DNA of 64,000 nt, taken from positions 138,685,213 to 138,749,212 of the forward strand of contig NC_133174.1 in the NCBI RefSeq assembly GCF_040802235.1, given 5' to 3'. Origin of the DNA: Manis javanica (taxonomy: Eukaryota > Chordata > Mammalia > Pholidota > Manidae). Each line of letters starts with the position of its first letter. Position 1 is the stretch's first letter. Positions 11,586-24,047 of this stretch are shown here, piece by piece. Below the pieces are notes generated by a model that did no database searches, was not told the origin of the DNA, and saw only the letters and a list, made by a program, of their open reading frames with translations. Position numbers and translations under genes: made by a program.

Positions 11586-14160
11586 GGCATACTGTCCCCT
11601 GGAGCTCTAGCTCCAAAAGCACTGTATCTTAGTGATGCATCTCCGCTTAGGACTGTGAGGAGGTGGCGTCAGGGGAAGCAGCGTGAGTGTACAAGCCTAG
11701 TGTGGGACAGGGGTAACAGGTGGCCAAAGGAAAATGAATTTTCAGTGGGTTTGCTTCTGCACCAGCCAAAACCCCAGACCTGCTTCTGAGCCCTGCCCTC
11801 TACCCACACCTGCCTTCAAGCTTTTTTCTTATGGCTTTAGAATAACGCACTGGGTTATGTTACCACAATGCTCCAGGGCTCTAGCCCTGTTAAGTCTTGA
11901 GCAAGAGCTATTGCTCAGGTGGAGGTTACTGAGGATGAAGCAAAAAAAGAAGATTTGTGCATTTGGGTGCATTTCAGTCATGACGGGATAGTGAAAGGGT
12001 GGGTGTATTTGCCCTCCACAGGTGATGTCTCAGCGTCCAAGTCACATCGCGGGACCCGTCTGCCGGTCTTGGGCATGGTCTTGAGGAAGGCAGGCTATGC
12101 TTCTTTCCTTAACCCATTCTTGGGCAAGTTCGCAAGTTGGGTAGGCATTATCTGTGAGAAGAGAAGGGCTTACTGTACACAGCTCGGGCTCTTAACTCAC
12201 TCTGGTTTTGGATGGTACCAGTAAGGGAAAAGTTCATGGATTCTACACCTTTGGTTTTCTTGTCTCCTGGTGTGCTGCAAAGAGCAGCCTGGGATCAAAA
12301 GTTAATAGCCAATTAGAGAGTAGCAAAATCCAAGACCAGAAAACGTGTCTGCATCAGTTAAGGGTGGATGCAGGGCTGCTACTGATTTTTGGTGTCAGAA
12401 TAGAATTGCCAAGCAGTGGGATAAAGATAATAGGGACCAGAATTCTTCATAGCTCTGATGAATGAAGCTTTTCATTTAATACCCATAAGCAGCAACCATT
12501 AGCTGTATGTGTCATTCCTTGCATCATTGTGTTTCCAAGGCAACTGGATTTCCAGGGAGACTTGGGGAGTACACTTTCAGCCTGGGAAATGCTGTCCCCT
12601 TACTTACAGCTACAACTTGCATTGACATGAGACGTTACTATTTTGGTCCTACATGGACCTGGATGTCATCCTTTGGGTCTGACCAGGCTTTCCCTCCCCT
12701 TCTCTCCTTCTCTGACTTTGGGCCAAGAAGGGTAATTGCTGCTTTAGGCTGCCTGACTGCTAGTGCAGGTAGAGATCACGGGCTTCTGACTGTCTGCTTT
12801 GGACTGTCTCTCCCGAGACAGGTAACTCCTCCGGAGAAACAGAGGAAGTAGAAAGAGATAATAGCACATTAGAGAGAATGCACCAAGCATATGGTGGCCC
12901 AGATTCCAGAAGAAGAACCTGAAAGAACTCCAGTATGGCAGGAAAAGAGTGCAAGCAAGGAGACAGGTGTAAAAAGCTAGAGAAGTAAGCATTGGAGAAA
13001 GTCAGTGTGGGGCTTTAAGTATGGGGAAAGAAAATATTTAATTTGTTCTTTGAAAAGATCATTTTGCTAGGTGGAGAATGCATTGTAGAGGTATGAGGGG
13101 GGAGCAGAGAGATCAATTAGGAGGCATTCACAGACATCTAGGCAAGAGATAATGGCGGTGTAGAATGGGGTGGTGTCGGTGGTTATCGTAAGAAGTGGGT
13201 AGATTGGAGAGATGTCTAAGGGGTTCAGTTGATGGGACTAGGAGATCTATTAGATGCAGTAAGTGAGGGAGAGAACAGAGTCTAGAATAACTACCAGGCT
13301 TCACCAATGTACCCCAAGTTCCTCTACAGGATCTGGCCCAGAGTAGGTATTCAATACATTTTTGCTAAATGAACAAAGAAGTGAACGAATGGCCCATTGC
13401 ATTTTCCCTGGAAAGGGAACTGTTAGTGCCTCTACTGTACTAATGTGAGGGCTAAAAAAGCAAAACAACTTTCTCAGGATTAGAGCCCAGATACAATAGC
13501 TGCCCAGGTCCGTAGTTCTAATGCAGAAGGGTTAGTAACCAATTCCTTAGGCTTCTATGCACGAATCTCCCAGGCAGGTAATGAGTCCAGGGGCAGCTAC
13601 TCAGCGTCCTCACAGTCATTTAGGGTGAGAGATTGGAAGCAGCAGCTCATTGCATCTCTGCTCACTGCTTCTGTACAAGTGGGATGGTTTCATTACGCCC
13701 AGAGAAATTGGTCAACAATGGAAGACTTAATCAAGTCAGTTATTTAGCCCCTTGCAGCCAAGGGGGGTAAAAAAGGTGTGTGACCAACTGCAACTAAATC
13801 CAATACAATTAGCTTGTAAATAAAGGCAGAGTCTTCCATCATGATGGATAATTTCACTGTGGGGGCAAATCTGAACACCAAAAAATGGGTACATATTCAG
13901 AGCTGATGGCTGTGGCCATTTGGGCCAGCTCACCATCACACCTGCACCTCGTACATTCACTCTCTGGGTGGTAGAATTCGCCAGAACAGGAAATCATTAT
14001 GAATTTAAAAGGCTCTAAGCTAGGAAACATTGTGCTACCCTCTCATAAGCAATTAAAGATAATGGTTAGCTATTGTATAATGGTTGGCTATTGTATTGTA
14101 AAATGGGTGGAAGAATGTTCCACACAGTTCTCATTTTGCCTATGGTCATAGCTACCTAGG
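11586..14160. other. Intergenic stretch, no gene recognised
   Basis: No protein family is recognised. 12990-13270 resembles the ancient unnamed repeat also suspected at 7640-7900 ('gatcattttgctaggtggagaatg', 'aggcaagagataatggcgg'). About 13310-13385 has an L2/MIR-like tail ('gagtaggtattcaatacatttttgct'). Confidence 0.4.
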
Positions 14161-14399
14161 ACTTTGTTTTGTTTTGTTTTAGTTTTCGATTTTTAAATAA
14201 GCCTCTCACATGGTCTGCAGTCCAGTCTGTAAGCCAGGGGCCCACTGGCTGTGGGAGACTGGGAATCCCCGCCAGACCTCAAGACATGACAAGAAATAGG
14301 ACTCAGGGAGTGAAATTCAAACTGGCCATGGGGGCTGGGGCCACCCAGGCACCTATTTTGTTTTTTTTAATGTCTCTTCTTTTAGTTTCCTGTCTCTCT

Positions 14400-16190
14400 T
14401 TCTCTTGTGACACATTGCCATGACTACAACCATTTTAAAATGGAGTTGGCCTGGCCTTTGGATAGAAGTCTCCTTACCCACATTTGAACTGGGCCCAAGC
14501 ATTTGGGTTGGGCCAAAGGACCACTGTAAGTAGCTGTTTGAGTGGCCGGCAGGAGAATGGACATCCTGACCGAGAGCCCGATGGCCGTGGACTTTCTGAA
14601 GACACAATCAGTAGTCAGTCAGTGTATAACTCGGAGTAGCTGAGCTTGTTAACCCCCATAGATAACTGGGTGTTCTTTTCTTAAATTATGTAATTGTCCC
14701 CCTTTCTTTTCCTCGTAAAAACCCCTTGCTTTCACCTATAAGTGGAAAACTTTTCTGGTGACCCTGGATTCTGCACTCCTGATTTGCAACTCTGAGACCC
14801 CAAGTCAAGGCCTTTCTCCTTTTATCAGTTTTGTCTCCTTTTCTCAGTTCTCTCTCCTTCTCTCCCCTCCTTCCCCTCACTCCCCTCCCTCCATCCTTTC
14901 TTTCTGTGAGTAAAATTGCAGTATTTCCAGAATCCCTCGCTTGGCCTTAGTGCATCTCCATATCAGTAGGTGATTCCAGGGGTCGGGGGAGCGAGGGCAT
15001 TCCTGGACCAGACAGCTTTTGTGGAGTCCCTTGTTGCAGCTGGGTCATGAGAGACAAGGGTGAGCAGAAGTGAGCAACTGCTTATAAGTAATAAATGGGT
15101 TTCTCCCGCTTTATTTTGCCCTTTGGGTGATTTTGGCTCCAAAGGTTGTTTGCCCCAGGCTGGGAACATATTTTCCCTCCTGGATTTACACCTGAACGTA
15201 GTTAGCAGGAACTCTGAACCTGAAATTTGTCTCCATGGGTGTGATGTTTGGGTGGGCTGCCCCTAAGGATGGTGGAGAGATGCCTGGAGTTCCCCCTACC
15301 CCCACCGTGGATGGTGGGGAGGCCCCAGTGGCTGCAGCGGTAGAGGGTGCCACTTCACTAGGGAGCCCCCTATCCATGGGGCTTCCACATGGGGAGCCCC
15401 TAGTGAGAAATTGGTCTAGGGTAAAGCACCTCCTAGAGGGGTGGGTTCTTCCTCAGAGGGGAAGGGTGGAGACACTGGAAGCTGTGGAATTAGCCCTCCA
15501 TGAGATAGAAGACTGCTTAGAGGTCCTGAGTGGCTGTGTGGCAGCCGGGATTGTGGGATGTTTGTTTCTAGAGATAGTTGAGAGGGTTATTGAAGAGAGA
15601 GACACACTCCAGTATCACTTGGAGGAGCTGGACGATAACCTAAGGGATGCCCTTAAGAAAGAGAGATAGTTATTGAGAAGATAGGTTGTGCTCCTGGTTA
15701 GCAGCCAGGGAGGAGGCAGCAGGAGAATCCGTGCTGCAGGAGGCCATGGGGGAGGGGGAGGGAAGAGTGGTGCCTTCAGCCCTGGAGATGGTAGAGGACG
15801 TGTCAGGGGAGGATGAAGGGGTGGGGCTGAGGGTCAAACTGTTGCTGAGGACATTGCACCAAGCACCAATCCCTCCTGTATTGAAGGCCCACCTGGTTGT
15901 AATTAAGAAAATAAAAAAGCAACAACCATGGGCTCCTCATGGGGAGGAGCCACCCCCTCCCCAGGTTGTGGAGCATTCCATGCTCCTACCCTATACCTAG
16001 GATGAGTTGGGGGACCCCCAGGGCCCTGATGAGGAGTTGTTCATGGTAGGAATGAGAAATCTGGTGCTGCGTACAGCTCCCCCATCTCTCTTTGGGTCCC
16101 AAGTGACTATTCTTGCCCCCTGCATAAGGAAACCCATAAATGAGGCTACTTGTACTTTAGCAGGTCTAGGGGAGGTGGCCTGAAAGCCTT
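14400..16190 (+). mobile_element. ERV-like fossil: LTR-like stretch and gag-like region
   Basis: About 14400-14950 has LTR character: a 'tgtgac...ccatgactacaaccattttaaaatgg' opening, an A/T-rich promoter-like zone, and a downstream CT-rich section before 'gagtaaaattgca'. It is followed, about 15235-16000, by two acidic, coiled-coil-forming and proline-rich open stretches of the kind seen in gag leader/matrix regions. No protease, pol or env was recognised and no 3' LTR was found. It looks like a broken, truncated class I-like element; family and gag assignment are inference. An alternative is a non-viral repeat. Confidence 0.4.
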
Positions 16191-16194
16191 GATA

Positions 16195-16325
16195 CTCAGT
16201 GTGGCTCTCAGAACCACTGGGAGCATCTCAGGCCTCACCCCAGACCTATTCAGTCAGCATCTGCACTGAACAAGATATCCAGGTGTTTCTTATGATGATT
16301 CAAGTTTGAGAAGCCATGTGAGGAT
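16195..16325 (+). repeat. MER5A-like hAT-Charlie DNA transposon fragment
   Basis: The phrases 'ctcaggcctcaccccagacctattcagtcag', 'tatccaggtgtttcttatg' and 'tcaagtttgagaagcca' follow the MER5A order and end near the expected inverted terminus. A short non-autonomous DNA transposon relic. Confidence 0.7.
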
Positions 16326-17679
16326 TGATAGAGGGGAAGTGAAAAAAAAAACAGCAAACAAAACCAGTACATTAATAATCTTCTATCTATTACAAAAGCA
16401 ACTTAAAAGTCAAAACCAGTTCAAGTGCTCACAAACAAGATGCTGGGACTGTTGAGAGCAGCCCCAGTGAGCAGGTGGCCCACTGTGATTCCCCATGGGC
16501 CTTAGACTCCTCAAGATCATGTTCACCCTAGGACCAAGTGAAGCATGTCATAGCTGTGAGCTGTTCCAGCCAGTCAACCAGGCCAGCTTGCTACGTCACC
16601 AAGCTAGCATGTCTCAGCACCTTGCCTTTGAACATTTGGTAACTTCTTTGGTCCAGCCTTGCTGCAAGTCATTAAGAATAGAAATCATTTCCACTGAACC
16701 TCAGGTTTCTGTTAATTTTCCCAATTTCCTTTTTATTATTAATTTTTTGTTAACAGGCAACTTTAGCCTAATTAACACCATTGCACTTAAGAAAAGCCCC
16801 ATAGTGGTTCCACATTTTTCTAAGGAAATGAAAAGGTCACTATGCGCCAAATCACACACATTCTCTCAGCTGGTCCAGAAGACAAAAAGTCTTCTCTCCA
16901 GTTAGTCATTTCTGATGCTTTTTTTCATTTACAAATGTTCTTTCCATATAATTTTCTCAGCTTCCAAGTCTATCACCCCTCCCCATCTCAAGAGGTGGAA
17001 CTTTCCAAGTCTGCTCACACACTTCCTGTTGACAAATTTTACCTAACGCAGGATTCCAGGGAGCTATCAGCCAATGCCAATGGGCAAAGACACATGGAGC
17101 ATCATGCAAAAGCCCAGATGCTGAAACACCAGCAAAGTTGCCACCAATAGCCTTCAGTCACATCTTTCACACCTTCACTCCTGATCTACCTTCTCCTTGA
17201 CCACAGACAGGTGTCCATCCTTGAACTCTCAGCCCAGTAGCCTCCTCCAAGCCTTTCTTCCTTCCCTCGCAAGCCAGGCCCCCTCCATGGTAGATCAGTG
17301 AAGCAACTCTGGCCCCATGCCCCTTGATTCCTTTGCATTCATCTCTTTCCCTCACACCTGCCCAACAAAACCCCAACCCTGGCTGGACCAAAAACCCACA
17401 ATCCAACTTCTTTGCTTTCAGAACTAGCTCTGCATCCAGCTAGAAAAATACCATGCAGCCATGATTAGCCCCATTATGAATCAGGGTCTGTCCTCAGCTG
17501 AGCAATCCTTGCTGTCAGGCAATCTTTTTCCATGGCTATAGTGAGTTTCACCCGCATTTGTCATCCAACAAATGAGGCTAAACCATTAGGTTGTGAGGAA
17601 TACACCAAGCTCAAAAAAGCCTTGTATGCCTGCTAAGAAACCAGCCAGCAAAACTTTAAATGTTTACATTTAGTCTCTA
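16326..17679. other. Intergenic stretch, no gene recognised
   Basis: A/T-moderate sequence without a recognised gene or clear repeat. The open frames at 16495-16905 and 16842-17150 show no domain. From about 17150 onward the pyrimidine-rich plus strand begins to resemble distant L2 sequence. Confidence 0.4.
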
Positions 17680-20600
17680 CTCTAAAACTTCTCTGCTCTC
17701 TTCAAGCTTTCCAATCACTCGTCATCCTTCTTGCCTATAGAAGGCAACCTTGCTCTTACTTCCCTGATAAACTGGGACCATCAGAAATTACATGTCTTAC
17801 CTCCTGACTCTCCCCTTTTATCAGTTTATGATAGTCTTCTTTGCTTTGACCGGTTTACCTCCATCCTCAGGGATGTTCTTTCCTGCTGTTAAGAGGTAAG
17901 CACTTCCCTGCTCACATACTCTCATACTCCTTTCCTTTCTGGCACCTCATCACTATTTTCTTCTCTTTTCTGATCCTTCAGTCTCCTTTTCTCACATATG
18001 TTTCTCTCTACTCTAAGGAAAAAATTCAAGTTGCTGCAAATAAAGAAAAAATCCTCTCTTTATTCTTTATCCTCCAACCACCACCATATATTTTCCCTAC
18101 CCCTATACTGCCAGAGTTCCAGGAAGAGATGCGGCACTCACTGTCTCCACCACTTACCCACTTCCCGCTTATAATCTACTCTACTTTGGCCTCTGCTCAT
18201 CACTCCACAGAAACTGCTCTTCTCAAGGCCATCAATAACTTCCAGGTTCCTAAATGCAAGTCTCACTCCTCTTTTTACTTGACCACTTGGTAGCATGGAA
18301 CACTGTTGACCTGAAACACTTCCTGAAACACTGTACTCCTTAAACACAGTTTCTCTTTTAAATCTCTTTGGGGTTGCCACTTACTTACTCATCCGTTCGA
18401 CATACTAGGGTTCCTTCCTCAAGTCTGTGACATCTTTCCCTGGATGTTCTCCTCTATTACAATGGTTCCAACTACTACCTCTAAGCTCAAGATCATCCTC
18501 CCCGCACAACACACACAATACTCAAACTTATATCTGCAGCTCATCATTCTCTTGGCCTCCCAATTCATGTGATGAACTACCTGCCTGACATCTCTGACTG
18601 GACACCACACAGGCATCTCAAATGGAACAAGTCCAAATAGAGCTTATCACCTGCCCCCCACCCCACCCAAGCAAATTAACTCCTCCCTTGGGCTCCTATT
18701 TCAGGGAATGATTACATCATCCTCACAGTCACCAATGCCATGAATCTGGGAGGGATCCAACTCGTCACCACATCCTGCCAATTTCCCTTTGATTAACATT
18801 TCTCAAGTCTGTCCCTCACTTCTCATCACCCCTCCCAGCCACTGTCTTATCCAGATCCTCACCATTTGTCTCCTTGACTATTATAAAAACCTACACAGGG
18901 GGTATGGGTTACTGATCCTGGGATACTCATTTTAGCATCAAAGGCACTTTGGAGTTTGTAGGCGACTTAAAAGTAGACAATACAACTCTGACTCACAGAT
19001 TTGTTGGTTATGTTATTGATTTCACATTGTGTAGCTGTATATCATGGGACCTCAGGCCACAGATGTCACCAGCTTATTTCAAAAAGAGCTATTCTGTAAA
19101 TACGGCATGTAAGAGAGGGACAGTTTCCTCTCTCTATCTAAACATTTCATCATTCCCTTCCAAGTTTAGCCTTATCCCAACACTGTAAGAACTGACATCA
19201 TGTTTCTGCCAGAAATGAAGAAATCGGCAGCTGGGGCAGCCTTTACCTTTACATATGTCACTCCTTGGAGGTCTCCTCTGTCTTTTCATGAGTTCTTGAC
19301 ACCTTGTCATACTCTTCCCAGAATCACTGAAGGGTCAAGACTTTACTGGACACCTTTGCATCCAAGGTGTCTCCTGGGTGGACAACTAGTTCATTCAAAA
19401 AGTATTAATTGAGTACCCATTCCATGCAGGCTGTTTTGAGTACTGGAGACTCACCAGTGAAAAAAATATAGGCAGAAACTCTGCCTTCACAGAGCTTACC
19501 TTCTAGGGGTTTTAGGCACCCCAGTTCATTCTCCCCTTCACAGCTAAGTCACTTGAAATAATTATTTCCTTGTGTCGTGTCTACTTTCTTGCCTTATGTT
19601 CTCCCTTTAATCCTCTGTAATCATATTTATACCACCATAATTCATCTACAGTGGCTTTTGTGAAGATTACAAATGACAAATATGTTGCTTAATCCAAGTC
19701 ACATGTTGGCCCTTATCTTTCAGACTTCTCTGCAGTGTTCATCATCCACATATAGTCCCTCTCTCCTGGAACACTTTCTTCTCTTACCTTGCATGATGCC
19801 ACAATCTGTTGGTTGTTCTCTTGGCCTCTGTATGCTGGAGTATCCCAGGCTTCAGTCCTTGAACCTCCTTACTTTTCTGTTTCTTCCTTTCTGTTCTTGC
19901 AGCTACCTAAGTGACCATCCATCCCAGCGTTGAGTCCATTCTAATGGCCTTAATAGATTCCAATGTTCACCCAATGGATATCTGTTAGACAATGGATTCC
20001 AATGTCCATCCACCCCAATTGCCTTAAATGCTATCTATAAACCTATAGTTCCCAAATATCTATTTCCAGCTCAGACCTCTCCAGACTCATGCATCCAGCT
20101 GCATCTCTAATATTTCCTCCTAGATTTCTTACTAGAATTTCAAATTGAACACATCAGTATTGGATACCAGCTGATTGTCTCTCTAGCACCCAGTCCTTTC
20201 CTCCTATTTCCCAATAGCTTCCTCATCTACCATGATTTCCTGAGGATGTCCATATGCTTCTGGGAAATGTAATTCTACCTCTCCAGGTCTAGATGAGGCA
20301 TGCATGACCTAACTTAAGTCAATTCACACATGCCATTCTCTGTATCGCAGTGATTTCATCCAGGGCAGGTGTGTGACCTGGGTTAATCCAATTGGAGTGG
20401 ACTTCAAAACATTTTCCTGCCTGAGAATCTCCTATGCGTACTTTCTTGCTCTACAGATGTGATATGTGGACACGAGGCCTGCAAGTACTGTAGCAGTTCT
20501 CCTACCATAAGGCAAGTCAGACTGACGCCCAGAGAAAACCAGTGCCAAGATATTAAGAACTGAGCCAGAGTGCTGATCGAATGCTGCCTGAAACTTTGCT

Positions 20601-21180
20601 GGTGTGGACTTTTTTGGAGTCCCTTGTAGTTTGTTTCCTGTTGACGCAACTTTGACTTAGGTTTTATGTCACTTGCAGTCAAACGCATTTATTATATTGT
20701 CCAGAACAGAACACTCAGTTCTCACCTTCCCAAACCTATTGCTCCTGAAGTCTTCCGCTTCTCAGTGAACTAGTTGTTCAGGCCGAAGGTCTAAGTGTCA
20801 TCTTTGATTCCTCTCTCCCTCATCCCATATAGCTCCACTTCTCTTCATCTCCCAGTCCTCCTGTTCCCTCTCCAGTGCAACAGCATCTTATTTCATTGTC
20901 CTCCTCTTTCCACTATTTCCCCCCTTCAATCCATTCTCCATACAGCAGAGTGAACTTTTAAAAACACAAAATACCACTCTCCTGTGAAATCTTTTAGTGC
21001 CTTCCCATCCAACTTAGAATAAAACCTATTCCCTTTACTGTGATGTACATAGTCCTATATGATCTGGCCCCTGCCTACCACTCTTCTGCCTTATTCCATT
21101 CCACATACACTGACCTGCTTCCTGTCCCTTGAATATGCAGCTTTCAACCTCAAGGTCTTTGTACTTATTGTCCCCTTTCA
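17680..21180 (+). mobile_element. L2 (CR1-type LINE) domain, several pieces
   Basis: L2-like wording is recognisable at about 18440-18880 ('ctgcctgacatctctgactgg', 'acaggcatctcaaatggaac'), 19660-20160 ('agctcagacctctccagactcatgcatccagctgca') and 20700-21180 ('cacagcagagtgaact...', 'tatgatctggcccctgcctacc'). Non-L2 sequence interrupts at about 18890-19650 and 20180-20690; the latter reads like an unassigned repeat. The 3' end resumes beyond the L1 at 23699-24047. Dead mammal-wide LINE copies. Confidence 0.7.
21169..21180. repeat. Target-site duplication, left copy
   Basis: 'tgtcccctttc' directly precedes the poly-T end of the antisense L1 and is repeated right after its 5' end at 23699-23709. 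L2 sequence reads continuously once the L1 and one copy are removed. Confidence 0.8.
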
Positions 21181-23698
21181 TTTTTTTTATTATTTTTATT
21201 TTGGTATCATTAATCTACAATTACATAAAGAACATTATGTTTACTAGGCTCCCCCCTTCACCAAGTCCCCCCCACATACCCCTTCACAGTCACTGTCCAT
21301 CTCCGTAGTAAGATGCTGTACAATCACTACTCGTCTTCTCTGTGTTGCACAGCCCTCCCCATGCCCCCCACGCACTATACATGCCAATCGTAATGCCCTC
21401 TTTCTTTTCCCCCTCCCTTATCCCTCCCTTCCCACCCTTCCTGCCCATTCCCTTTCCCTTTGGTAGCTATTAGTTCATTCTTGGGTTCTGTGATTCTGCT
21501 GCTGTTTTGTTCCTTCAGTTTTCCTTTGTTCTTATACTCCACATATGAGTGAAATCATTTGGTACTTGTCTTTCTCCGCCTGGCTTATTTCACTGAGCAT
21601 AATACCCTCTAGCTCCATCCATGTTGTTGCGAATGGTAGGATCTGTTTTCTTCTTATGGCTGAGTAATATTCCATTATGTATATGTGCCACATCTTCTTT
21701 ATCCATTCATCTACTGATGGACATTTAGGTTGCTTCCATATCTTGCCTATTGTAAATAGTGCAGCTATAAACATAGGGGTGCATTTTTCTTTTTCAAACT
21801 GGAGTGCTGCATTCTTAGGGTAAATTCCTAGAAGTGGAATTCCTGGGTCAAATGGTATTTCTATTTTGAGCATTCTGAGGAACCTCCACACTGCTTTCCA
21901 CAATGATTGAACCAATTTACATTCCCACCAGCAGTGTAGGAGGGTTCCCCTTTCTCCACAACCTCGCCAACATTTGTTGTTATTTGTCTTTTGGATGGCG
22001 GCCATCCTTACTGGTGGTGTGAGGTGATACCTCATTGTGGTTTTAATTTGCATTTCTCTGATGACAAGCGATGTGGAGCATCTTTTCATGTCTGTTGGCC
22101 ATCTGAATTTCTTCTTTGGAGAACTGTCTGTTCAGCTCCTCTGCCCATTTTTTAATCGGATTATTTGTTTTTTGTTTGTTGAGGTGTGTGAGCTCTTTAT
22201 ATATTTTGGATGTCAGTCCTTTATCGGATCTCTCATTTATGAATATATTCTGCCATACTGTAGGATACCTTTTTGTTCTATTGATGGTGTCCTTTGCTGT
22301 ACAGAAGCTTTTTAGCATGATATAGTCCCACTTGTTCATTTCTGCCTGTTTCCCTTGCCTGGGGAGATATATTCATGAAGAAGTCACTCATGTTTATGTC
22401 CAAGAGATTTTTGCCTATGTTTTTTTTCTAAGAGTTTTATGATTTCATGACTTACATTCAGGTCTTGGTCCATTTCGAATTTACTTTTGTGTATGGGGTT
22501 AGACAGTGATCCATTTTCATTCTCCTACACGTAGCTGTCCAGTTTTGCCGGCACCATCTGTTGAAGAGACTGTCATTTCCCCATGGTATGTCCATGGCTC
22601 CTTTATTAATTGGCCATATATGTTTGGGTTAATGTCTGGAGTCTCTATTCTGTTCCACTGGTCTGTGGCTCTGTTCTTGTGCCAGTACCAAATTGTCTTG
22701 ATTACTATGGCTTTGTAGTAGAGCTTGAAGTTGGGGAGCGAGATCCCCCCCACTTTAGTCTTCCGTCTCAGGATTGCTTTGGCTGTGTGGCAGCAGCGGC
22801 CTTTGGGTCTGGCCCGGGCAGCTGTGCGTTGGGCTGGGATTCCGGTCGGCTGCTGGGAGTGCACCTGCTCCCTCTGGCTCTGCTGCAGGTGCATGCGGGC
22901 CTCTACCAGGCTCCTCTGGCTCCACTGCCGGCTGTGCGCATGAGCTGCACCCAGGCTGTTCAGTCGTGCCACAGCGGGCTCGCACAAGCCTCTCCTGGTC
23001 CCGTCTGGCGCCGTTTGTGCACGGATCTGCTCCCCGTCCCTTCCGGCGCCTCCGCCCCCAGCGTGCGCTGCCACTCTACCGCTACTGGGCCAGTGTGTCT
23101 GGGTCCATGCCAGTTGGAGGGACGACTGGCAGGCTGCTTAGTGAGGGGCTTCAGAGCTGCACTGCCTCCCTGAGGTTTAGGGCGCCTAAGTTTCCCCGGA
23201 ATTCCCAGCTGCTGGCTGAGTGTGCCGGGACCACTTCGTCCAGCTATGGGGTCCCTGTCTCTTTAAGACTTGCAGAAAGCACTCGCTTTTCTTTTGTCTC
23301 AGGGGCACCGGTTGCGGGGACCTGCCCACAGGCTTTGCTTTTCCATTTCTCTAATATCCAGCACCCCATGCACCTTGTGTCTGTGTTCCGGGTGTGCATT
23401 TCTAGAGCTGGTTGTTTAGCAGTTCTGGGCTTTCTGTCCCTCCCCATTCAGACTCCTTTCTTCCCGCTGGGTTTTGGGGTGGGGGAGCATTTGGGTCCTG
23501 CCTGGCCGCAGCTTGTATCTTACCCCCTTTGTGTGATGTTGAGTTCTCACAGATGTAGATGTATCCTGGCTGTTGTACTGCATCCACTGGTGTCTCTTTT
23601 AGGAGTAGTTGTATTTATTGTATTTTCATAAATATATATGTTTTGGGGAGGGGATTTCCTCTGGACTACTCATGCCTCCATCTTCCCATGATTCCCCT
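21181..23698 (-). mobile_element. Antisense L1, 5'UTR joined to 3' half of ORF2
   Basis: The poly-T left end, a 3'UTR (about 21190-21530) and the ORF2 C-terminal region (21532-22780, with [31 protein letters not shown]) are followed directly by a GC-rich L1 5'UTR (about 22783-23698). That 5'UTR begins, on the minus strand, with 'gggaagatggaggcatgagtag'. ORF1, the endonuclease and the reverse transcriptase core are missing. Sense sequence at the join reads CACACAG|CCAAAGC. In the L1 at 52690-55058 the same ORF2 point is preceded by ATAG. This fits splicing of the L1 RNA before insertion better than a random deletion. Flanked by an 11-bp target-site duplication. Confidence 0.88.
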
Positions 23699-23709
23699 GT
23701 CCCCTTTCT
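23699..23709. repeat. Target-site duplication, right copy
   Basis: 'tgtcccctttc' abuts the 5' end of the antisense L1 and matches the copy before its poly-T end. Confidence 0.8.
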
Positions 23710-24047
23710 TTAATCACATTTACCAAGAGTTTTGTATGGCTGCCTTCTTGTCATCATTCATGTCTAAGCTTAAATATTAACTCCTGTGAGGCCTTCCCTG
23801 ACCATTTTATACAAATTAGCCAGCATTGGTCCTACCACCCCAAACATTATTTCACTCCTCTGTTTTATTTTTGATAAGACATCATAATTATCTAAAATTA
23901 TTTTATTTCTTGCCTTATTTACTTTCTGTCTCTCCGCACTATATTTTCGATTTCATGATGGCAGAAGCTAAGTCTCTCTTTTCACCACTGAATTACCAGA
24001 ACCCAGTAGGTTATCCATAAGTGGTTGCTGGATGAATGAGTGAATTT
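23710..24047 (+). mobile_element. L2 3' end, continuation
   Basis: Continues the L2 interrupted at 21180: 'ctcctgtgaggccttccctgacca', 'cttgccttatttactttctgtctc', 'gaacccagtaggttatccataagtggttgctggatgaatgagtga'. The last phrase is the typical L2 tail. Confidence 0.8.

Noticed and set aside
22774-23631. A 285-codon plus-strand open frame in GC-rich DNA
   Set aside because: It is the antisense of an L1 5'UTR; its openness follows from GC content, and it is bounded by L1 sequence and target-site duplications.
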